Made by a program: the position numbers and the translations under genes | Shown: positions 57,372 through 64,000 of the stretch, in pieces | Position numbering within the stretch: the stretch's first letter is position 1 | Layout of the letters: every line of letters begins with the position of its first letter | From: Phyllostachys edulis | Taxonomy: Eukaryota > Streptophyta > Magnoliopsida > Poales > Poaceae | Length of the DNA: 64,000 bases | Assembly: GCA_036346405.1 (NCBI GenBank) | Contig: CM070548.1 | Span: forward strand, 87,193,333-87,257,332 | Direction of reading: 5' to 3' | The notes under the pieces: generated by a model | What the model was told of the DNA's origin: nothing | The model's input: only the letters and a program-made list of their open reading frames with translations | Databases searched by the model: none

Positions 57372-57600
57372 AAAGACAGGAAGAACCTTTTTAAATACCA
57401 GAAGATTCAAAGAATTAATTAAGTTTTCCTTTTTAACTTTAAATCCAAGAAAATCTCAAAAACTCAATAAATTTTATTTTTGACTTTTTATTTCAAAGGA
57501 ATTTTAGGAAAAGCACTAAAACTCTTTTAAAACTCGGGAAAACCAATAAAATAATATTTTATTAATTTTAAAATTGGTAACAGAACTTTGGGATGTTACA

Positions 57601-57627
57601 CTTCACTTGCGACACAAGCGACTCCAT
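57601..57627 (-). pseudogene. EI24-like fragment, start codon and first nine codons
   Basis: From an ATG at 57627 the minus strand reads MESLVSQVK and then meets the solo LTR. The frame resumes without a shift at 52984, if one copy of the CTTCA duplication is removed. Upstream is a purine-rich leader (GAAGAAGAAGAGAGGGAG), typical of a 5' UTR. Confidence 0.6.
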
Positions 57628-57639
57628 GCCATCTCCCTC

Positions 57640-58264
57640 TCTTCTTCTTCCCAAGCAGAAGCGAGCTCCATAGACGGAGGAGTCCGAGGGCCAAACACAG
57701 CGGCCGGCGGCGGCAGATCCGTCGGGAAGACGACGAGAAGGAGGGAGGCGGAGAAGCTCGGGCGGCGACGGGCATCATCAGCGAGCCGAGGTAGTCGAGC
57801 GCGTCGCGAACGAGCGACGCAGTGGTGAAGAGGATCCAGGTGACGGAGAAAGACGCAGAGGACGAGCGACGAAGAAGGCGAGACGACATCGATGGGCACG
57901 GCACCGATGCATCTAAGGCGGCGATGGTTCACGGTTCCAGAGAGCTCTCGACAGCATCGGGCGACTCAGTCGGCGATTCGGGAGGAGGGCCCAGAGGCGG
58001 CACTAGCGGCGGGAGAGGATCCAGTCTAGAGGCGACGTCGGGCAGAGACGACGCGCTGGATGGATCCGAAGCGGCGGGTCGAGGTAGGCCTCGTTGAACA
58101 CCGCGCACGTCCACAGAGAGCGAACGGCGGCAGCCCCATAGGTGACGAGCGCGCCCAGAGGAGGAGGCCGCCCCTGGGAGTAGAGATAGCTCCTCCCGAG
58201 GGCAGCAACAGCGGAGGATGAGCGGAGGCTAGGTGGCGGCGAAAATAGTATACCTTGAACCTAA
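57640..58264 (-). other. GC-rich, coding-like interior of the TRIM-like element
   Basis: On the minus strand short runs look coding (ALVTYGAAAVRSLWTCAVFN, ASLVRDALDYLGSLMMP), but they lie in different frames separated by stops, and no family is recognised. They may be further captured gene pieces or a captured promoter and leader. Confidence 0.4.
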
Positions 58265-58265
58265 C

Positions 58266-58280
58266 TCGGCTCTGATACCA
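58266..58280 (-). other. tRNA-Met primer-binding site of the TRIM-like element
   Basis: Minus strand TGGTATCAGAGCCGA abuts the LTR edge at 58281. It shows that the right LTR is the 5' LTR and that the element reads leftward. Confidence 0.85.
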
Positions 58281-58426
58281 TGTTATGAATATTGTGTGTA
58301 TATTCAGAGGTCCAATGAGCAATATATATATAGTGTACAAGAGATGTATATCATATACAGATAAGCCAATATAAAAGATAGATAACGCAATATAAAAATA
58401 TTTCTATCTCTAACATGTCTCTAACA
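58281..58426 (-). repeat. 5' LTR of the TRIM-like element (minus orientation)
   Basis: Plus strand from TGTTATGAATATTGTGTG to CATGTCTCTAACA. Similar to 51718-51861 over the full length, with roughly 20 differences by eye. Confidence 0.8.
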
Positions 58427-58780
58427 TGTTCATCCTGGTAAAGCCTAAATGAATAAGAAAAGCATGAAAAGCTTTGAACTTTTGCACAGGAAGACAGGAC
58501 AAATATTGATGAGTATACCAAATTGGCTTGCAACGAAAAGGATATCTGATCTGATGGACCAGATAGTGAAAGCCGATCTGATTTAATAGGTATGTTTATT
58601 TTATTTTGGGGGTATGAACTCATCGTTGTCGTACAGTGGGGTCGGTAATGTTTGACAGCAACATGATGCGAAGTAGACTAAAAAAAATTGGGGAACATGC
58701 GGACCAAGGAAGCTGTGCAGTTCCATTCATTCGAAAGATGAAGACCACCTAACTGAGCTCTCTTTTGTTGGTAAACAACG
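58427..58780. other. Intergenic, no gene recognised
   Basis: AT-rich sequence between the TRIM-like element and the next MITE. No coding signal. Confidence 0.3.
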
Positions 58781-58784
58781 TGTG

Positions 58785-59050
58785 GGTATATACAATAGCA
58801 TAGACAACTACTGTCTATATTATTCTTTATATCATTTATAGACAGCACAAAAGATAATTTCTATAATAAGTTGTCTTTTTACCAGTCTTTATAGACAATT
58901 TTTTCATGTATAATATATCTTGTTTCTCGTGTTACAGACGACTATAGCATAAGAGACGACTCAATTCTCTATGCTCTCTCTCATCCACGTCATCTAATAT
59001 ACTACGTGACAAGTCTTACAGACAGCTGATGTTATACTATTGTACATGCT
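58785..59050. mobile_element. MITE, same family as the one split at 50023-51530
   Basis: Left end GTATATACAATAGCATAG and inverted right end AGAGCATGTACAATAGTAT are partly complementary. The interior has TAGACAACTACTGTCTATA near the left, and CTACGTGACAAGTCTTACAG and ACAGCTGATGTTATACTATT near the right. Flanking TSD was not resolved. Confidence 0.55.
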
Positions 59051-59499
59051 CTAAGACTACCACCAAATAAGGGACGGTTAAATTTCAGTCACCACTCTTA
59101 GTCGGAGGATTTTGATTCAATGGATATCATACGTTTCTGTGTTGTGATGTGCTGCACTACAAAATAGAAAGACAAAAAAAAAATCTAAACTAACAAAAGA
59201 ACATCTAGATGAACCCTACAAATACAAAAAAAAAAGAAACTAAAAGTTACAATAAAGTTGTGCTGAAACAAAAAGAAATCTAAACTAGACAAAAGTAAAT
59301 CTAAGTGAACCCTATAAATACAAAAACGAATAGAATTAAAAGTTACAGTAAAGCTGTGCTAAAATTGCACATCACTTGGTAATACAATTTTAGGTTTAGT
59401 ACTATGCAATTGTAGGTGACTAAGGGATAAAAAAAAATCCAGGCAACTGTAAATTAGCAAATCCGACAAATAACGCTAATCAAGGTTTTCACATACTGA
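59051..59499. other. Intergenic with a duplicated segment
   Basis: The segment AAATCTAAACTAACAAAAGA..ACCCTACAAATACAAAAA..AAAGTTACAATAAAGTTGTGCT near 59180-59260 recurs as a diverged copy near 59275-59362. No gene. Confidence 0.45.
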
Positions 59500-60239
59500 C
59501 ACTACTACAGAACAGACCTTTGGTCCCGGCCTAAGGGCCTCTAGTCCCGATTATAGATGGGACTAGAAATCGAGACTAAATGTTCACCTTTAGTCCCGGG
59601 TCCAGTGCAGGGACTAAAAGTTTAACTAGTCGGTTGGTAATACCAACCGACTAAAAGGTCCACTGGTGAGCCACAGGGTTGGTTTTAATCCGGTTGGTAT
59701 TACCAACCTAGGGACTAAAGGTGTTTTTTTTTCTTTTTGTTTCCATTTCAATTCATTATTGATTTTGGTTTTACAATTACATTAGGTTTTCAAATGCGTA
59801 TTCTTTGCTAATATATGTATACGCCCACATATAATTTAGTTTGGAACATTATTACACACAAATAAAGTATGAAACTATATATATTATGGAGCTATATATA
59901 TGTATAATATATATATATATGCACATAAAATTTATAACATTATTGATGCATCCTTGGTATTTACAACACAAATGTTGTCCTCCACTTAAATGTCATACAA
60001 ATGTTCGTCTGGTTTGGTTTCAATTGTTCATCTGGGTTAAAGTAGAACTCGGTGCGGGCTTGAGGACATGCTCATTAAGAAATCTGCGATTGTCTCTTGA
60101 ATTCCTTTGAGGCGGTCCATATCCAACACTGTTCCTTCAACCATATCTCCTTCAATTTGCATTAAACGAAAGAAGTATTAATATACATAAGATTTATTTA
60201 ATAGCAACAAATAAATAAAATGGATTTATTATATATACT

Positions 60240-61560
60240 TGTTACGTATTTTTAAGCATCTGTAGATGGGTTCTTTTGCATACACCATGAGGAACTCGCA
60301 AAGCGTAGTATCCACACAAATTGTTGCTGGTGGTCAGTAGAACCCATCATGCGATATAAAAGATTACTCTCGTCATCCCGCGTGAGTGAAGCATGATAAG
60401 GTAAAGATGCGGGAGCTAGTACAACTTACATCCGATCGGTGTGGATCGAAGTGGCGCTTTCAGATCCGGACGGTGTAGTTGAATCGAACCAAGCCCAAAC
60501 CCCGCCTAATAATTGGATCGTTAATTAACTATTGCGAGTTAAAGAGCAGAATAAATATTTAAAGATCGAAGTTACCCTGGATAATGTCTATCATATCTTG
60601 GTAATCTTCTGCGGTTTCTCAACGAGTCATAGATTAGCAAATGACCGTCAAGAGATCGAAGACAATCAAGATTATCGATGAAAGTCGCATTTGTTTATAG
60701 AGTCAACATATATATCTTTATGTTGGATTGAGTAAGTAAAGTAAAATGTGCACACGATAACAACACTCACCCAAAGTTGTAGGGAAGAGTATAAATCTTT
60801 TGTTCTTTTGGTTGATCAAGAACCTCAGGAAATTCCTCTCCGTTTGAGGTCTCCATTGATCGTAGGAGTGTTTGGGTCCTTGAATACGATATATGGATCA
60901 ATGAAACCAATGTTCTTGTCCTTTCTACGTGTGAGGTCTCTCATCATGTCTCTGCATATGTATAGACATGCTAGCTAGTGTGAGGATAATTACTTATACA
61001 TATACATATGCTAGAGTGAGATTATTAAAAGAAAGAATCACGTCTGCATAAAAAGCGGTGATGAGAGATTTGTCTAGAGCGTTCATGTGGCATAGTGGTG
61101 TAACTCATTAAATCGAACCATTATAATGTCATCGCCACGGAAGTAATGATGGTTTCTAATTTTGACGCAAATATAGTCATCCGCTTTTTCTGCGACACGC
61201 CGCCATGTACCACTTGTTTAACAAGTACATTTTGCGTTTAAGTTCCATGAGCTTCTCGAGGTTGTATAGACTCTTGCCATATACATATTCCTTCTTCCAA
61301 TGATCAACTTCCAGGAGCACTTTTGATGTGTGCTCACGAGCATTTGGGAAATGCTTAGACCAGTTTCATGAAAAAATTCATCAAGTTGATCCAAATGCAC
61401 ATTTCGGATATCTGTTCTAGCACGTTAGTGTTTGAACCATATTCATTCCCAATAACTAGCGGGGCACCGATTGTTGTGATTGTTCCCAGTCAGGCAACAC
61501 CCTTCCGTGCTCTCTTCTCTTTCTTCTTCGCCTCCTCAATTGACTTGGTGAGAGTGCGGT
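60240..61560 (-). pseudogene. CACTA-associated ULP1-like (C48) protease gene, decayed
   Basis: Going leftward, the minus strand gives DYDRTLTKSIEEAKKK (about 61560), MHLDQLDEFFHETGLSISQM, EYVYGKSLYNLEKLMELKRK, YICVKIRNHHYFRGDDIIMV, then DMMRDLTRRKDKNIGFIDPY and EVLDQPKEQKIYTLPYNFG, and near 60310 NNLCGYY. This is the order of the second protein of grass CACTA elements, whose C-terminus is a ULP1/SENP-type cysteine protease; LCGYY holds the catalytic Cys. The blocks lie in different frames with intervening stops and probably introns, so the gene is broken. Confidence 0.65.
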
Positions 61561-61734
61561 CATAGTCCGATAGTGGCGAATCCTTACGAGCATGACGTAA
61601 CTTTTTCGGTGGCGTCCACCCTTTGCCTTAGAACTTCGGACGTCTGAAGAAGCACGGCTTCTGGTTTCGCTTCGCTTCACTTTTTAGCCTTGACTTTCGC
61701 GAAGAAGCTGCCCACATCTGTTTTCATCAAGCAT

Positions 61735-62238
61735 CTATTTCCTCGGCGATCTTCTCATAGGAAAGTTTAATCGTCTTAGAAATAGCTGGTGTTCTCCCGA
61801 GGCTTTCTTCTTGGCGGTGGGGGGCGACGCCGTTTGTGGGTGCGCTCTTCTTTGGCGATGGGGCGGTGGCGGCGTTGGAGCCCGCCGTGGAAGCGATGGA
61901 GCGGCGGTGTCGGCGTTGGAGCCCGCCGTGGAGGCGATGGAGCGGCGGTGGCGGCGTTGGAGCCAGGCCGTGGAAGCGATAGGGCGATGGCGGCGTTGGA
62001 GCCCGCCGTGGAGGCGATGGGGCCAGTGGCGGCGTTGGAGCCCGCCGTGGAGGCGATGGGGCCGGTGGGGATAGACCTCGCCAGCATTGTCTTGCTCATC
62101 TTCATAATCGGCAAAGTACTGACTCCCGTCATCTACTTCTTGATTGTTGTCATCACCTTCGAATTGGGCACCTTGTAAGGCGTCATTGTTGATAATATCC
62201 ATCATGGCATCGTCCATGTTGTCATTCGGGTCGGCCAT
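61735..62238 (-). CDS. Acidic N-terminal reading frame of the CACTA element, with repeats
   Basis: From an ATG at 62238 the frame reads MADPNDNMDDAMMDIINND and QEVDDGSQYFADYEDEQDNA, an acidic start typical of CACTA-encoded proteins. It then enters a repeated HGGLQRRHRP segment encoded by six or so copies of a 36-45 bp unit (GGCGTTGGAGCCCGCCGTGG on the plus strand) at 61870-62065. It ends in a basic PMRRSPRK. The repeat expansion may be recent, and expression is not shown. It could be the first exon of the ULP1-like gene to the left. Confidence 0.5.
   Translation of the reverse strand: MADPNDNMDDAMMDIINNDALQGAQFEGDDNNQEVDDGSQYFADYEDEQDNAGEVYPHRPHRLHGGLQRRHWPHRLHGGLQRRHRPIASTAWLQRRHRRSIASTAGSNADTAAPSLPRRAPTPPPPHRQRRAHPQTASPPTAKKKASGEHQLFLRRLNFPMRRSPRK
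61865..62070. repeat. Coding tandem repeat, units of 36-48 bp
   Basis: GGCGTTGGAGCCCGCCGTGG followed by (G/A)AGGCGATGG or GAAGCGAT recurs five to six times, with unit lengths 36, 39, 42 and 48, all multiples of three so the minus-strand frame stays open. Confidence 0.8.
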
Positions 62239-62282
62239 TTCTGCAAATATATGTGTAGGACGTTAGAACGGTTCGTGATCGG

Positions 62283-63097
62283 TAGGGGTGGATAACGAGC
62301 TGACTCGGCTCGGCTCGGCTCGACTCGTTAAGGCTCGTTAAGAAACGAGCTCGGCTCGGCTCGGCTCGTTAAGATAACGAGCAAAAACCGAGCTCGGCTC
62401 GGCTCGTTAAAAACTTCGAACTCGACTCGTTAGGCTCGTTAGGCTCGTTAGCGATAAACATGATGAACATCTTAAAATTTCATGAAATTTTCAGAAAGCA
62501 GATGTAAAGAACAATCATTGACCACCCAAACATGCCTTATTCAACCAAACACATGCATGGCAATTCATGAGAGCAAGTGTTCTTTGAACTAAACCCAAAA
62601 ATAAATGATTATAGATGCCATGAACATCCATGCAGTGTCCATATCACAAATCATCATCACAAGTTCACAAATCACAATCATCGATAAACATTTATAGCAT
62701 TCATAAATCATATCCATGCAGTCCATATCACAAATCATGCAACATGCATGCAGATCCATACATAACCATTGCCATTTTGAGTACTATTTTTATCAATGAT
62801 CTCAACCCTTTCTCTGGAGATATCAGATATGGTTGATAACCATCGGCTTCCAAGACAATCTAGAATGTCAAGAGAATACCGTTCATAAAAGGTGGCAAAC
62901 TGCCCACTAGAGCTTAATCTTAGAAGTGAATCGGCGAGCTTAACGAGTTAACCGAGTTACTCGCGAGCCAGCTCAACTCGGCTCGTTAACAAAACGAGTT
63001 TTTCTGGCTCGGCTCGGCTCGTTAAGGACCGAAGTTCGAGCCGAGCCCTTAACGAGCCGAAATGCTCATGAAGTTTCGGGCTTTTTTTCCACCCCTA
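62283..63097. mobile_element. Non-autonomous hAT element, 815 bp, TSD GTGATCGG
   Basis: Ends TAGGGGTGGATAACGAGC and CTTTTTTTCCACCCCTA, flanked by the exact octamer GTGATCGG (62275-62282 and 63098-63105). Both subterminal parts are made of GGCTCGGCTCG and CTCGTTAA repeats, in opposite orientation at the two ends. No coding content. It is inserted 45 bases upstream of the acidic CACTA reading frame. Confidence 0.93.
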
Positions 63098-63199
63098 GTG
63101 ATCGGGTTATGATTTCGCATCAAGTGGCGTGCGGTTCGTGACTTGCATCGACAAAAAAAAAAACAACATATACATTCAATTCGCCGCCTCTGCAAAATG

Positions 63200-63700
63200 A
63201 TTTCTCGGCTCGATGGCGGTCACAAAAGAGGGCTCGCCACGGGTTAGTCTTTGTGTCGCCGTCTATACCACATTGCCACCGAGGCACCGACAACAAAGAT
63301 GGCGGCTAGCTAATCTCGTTTGCCTCCTCTGTGAACCAGTATATTTTCTCTCTCTCGATCTCCTTTTTCGCTCCTGCAATCGCGACAAGAGACATGAGGA
63401 GCTCACCGGCGTGGAGGAGGAGTCTTGCACTGGTGGTGGTGGTGGCCGCCAAGTGAGTCAATGGCGGATCCGATCAAGGAGGAGGAGCCGGGCGAGCTGG
63501 AGCAAGGAGGAGGAGCGGGCGAGCTGGAGCGGAGGGAGGAGCCGAGTGGAGGTGGTGGCGGAGTGGGCGCCACGGGAGGAAGGAGGAGGCCGGGCGCGAC
63601 GGCTGGAGCCGAGCAATTAAGCTGCCGAGGAGACAGCGAGGGAGACGGAAGGGGTGGAAGAAGGGAAGAAGCCTTGTTGCTTTATATCTTGAGGGGACCT
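63200..63700. other. GC-rich right part of the CACTA element, no gene recognised
   Basis: GAGGAGGAG-type purine repeats give Glu/Gly/Arg-rich frames on the plus strand (63213-63751) with no domain. Probably promoter and leader region of the minus-strand genes, or captured DNA. Confidence 0.35.
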
Positions 63701-64000
63701 TTAGTCGGCGGCAGATATACTAAGGGACTAAAGACCTTTAGTCCCGGGTAGTATCTGGACCGGGACTAAAGGTGGACCTTTAGTCCCGTGGTGCCACCTA
63801 CCGAGACTAAAGGTTTTTGCTGGGACATATTTTCCAGAGAACCTTTAGTCCCGGTGTGTGACCTTTAGTCCCGAGGTAATCTGGACCGGGACTAAAAGCT
63901 GGACCTTTAGTCCGGGTGGTGCCACGACCGGGACTAAAGGTTTTATGCTGGGACATATTTTCAGAGAACCTTTAGTCTCGGTGTGTGACCTTTAGTCCCA
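63700..64000. repeat. Right subterminal CTTTAGTCCCGG repeats
   Basis: About ten copies of CTTTAGTCCCGG or CCGGGACTAAAGG, including a longer repeat of roughly 120 bp containing GCTGGGACATATTTTC and AGAGAACCTTTAGTC (near 63812 and 63945). Confidence 0.85.

Larger units (their letters stand above)
52990..57600 (-). mobile_element. Solo LTR, chromovirus-like, 4611 bp, TSD CTTCA
   Basis: Left edge TGTAAGGACC and right edge GGGATGTTACA form a short inverted TGTAA/TTACA repeat. Exact duplication CTTCA flanks it (52985-52989 and 57601-57605). No PBS, polypurine tract or coding domain is inside, so it is a solo LTR left by recombination. It shares the layout of the long LTR at 5369-14258, including GACAAGACCTTTACAATA near 53790, a GC-rich block at 55740-56600 and an AT-rich right end. 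It interrupts the captured EI24-like frame after codon 9. Confidence 0.85.
51718..58426 (-). mobile_element. Short-LTR (TRIM-like) retroelement with captured host sequence
   Basis: Direct LTRs of about 145 bp at 51718-51861 and 58281-58426 enclose, on the minus strand, a PBS touching the right LTR (TGGTATCAGAGCCGA) and a polypurine tract touching the left LTR (GCATTTGAGGGGGGG). With the 4.6-kb solo LTR removed the element is about 2.1 kb. No gag or pol motifs are present. The interior instead encodes the start of an EI24-like protein and other coding-like but unrecognised GC-rich sequence. Outer flanks CGTTT and TGTTC are only partly alike. This resembles Bs1-type gene-transducing elements. 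Confidence 0.75.
59500..64000 (-). mobile_element. CACTA element (CTTTAGTCCCGG family), runs off the right edge
   Basis: Left end CACTACTACAGAACAGACC at 59500, preceded by TGA. Subterminal repeats CTTTAGTCCCGG, GGGACTAAA and GGTTGGTAATACCAACC crowd 59519-59720, and the same CTTTAGTCCCGG motif resumes at 63700 to the last base, so the right end must lie just beyond the window. Inside, on the minus strand, are an acidic N-terminal frame and a decayed ULP1-like protease gene. The En/Spm-type transposase itself was not found. A hAT element is nested at 62283-63097. Confidence 0.88.

Overview
This window is nuclear DNA from a grass (Poaceae). It is mostly nested transposable elements, with only two genes that look intact. 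The evidence for a grass is the GC-rich exons beside AT-rich spacers, CACTA elements with the subterminal motifs CACAGACGGTT, ACACTCGGG and CTTTAGTCCCGG, Stowaway and Tourist-like MITEs, and long chromovirus-like LTRs. A panicoid grass is my guess only. Coordinates of elements were set by eye from terminal repeats and target-site duplications (TSDs).

Layout: 1-4310 is the 5' part of a minus-strand gypsy-like element, with three internal tandem arrays, a primer-binding site (PBS) and one LTR. 4311-14258 holds a fragment of a second LTR family and then a very long LTR (5369-14258, with its PBS at 5353) that has been swollen by nested insertions, including a CACTA element (10433-12072). 14259-22075 carries a LINE tail, an element built of 21-bp palindromic repeats (about 17275-18430) and a hAT element with a perfect 8-bp TSD (19198-20440).

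22076-27537 is a chimeric CACTA-type element. It contains exon fragments resembling a kinesin-7, a thioredoxin y, an exportin-1 and ribosomal protein L10a, all on the minus strand. 29702-35543 is a complete-ended but decayed copia element (265-bp LTRs, TSD CATTC) inserted in one copy of a local duplication. 37598-37953 is a MITE.

The two intact genes are a three-exon subgroup Ia-type bHLH transcription factor (40379-42987, plus strand, 332 aa) and a single-exon ATL-type RING-H2 E3 ligase (46717-47874, minus strand, 385 aa). They point toward each other and nothing in the sequence ties their functions together.

48719-51530 shows insertions inside insertions: a hAT in a Stowaway terminal repeat, and a small CACTA carrying a KNOX fragment inside a MITE. 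51718-58426 is a short-LTR retroelement (about 145-bp LTRs, tRNA-Met type PBS) that seems to have transduced the start of an EI24-like gene. That captured reading frame is in turn split by a 4.6-kb solo LTR (TSD CTTCA). 59500 to the end is the left part of a larger CACTA element with a decayed ULP1-like protease gene and a nested hAT element.

The common theme is gene-fragment capture: at least six host gene families appear as pieces inside three unrelated types of transposon within about 36 kb.
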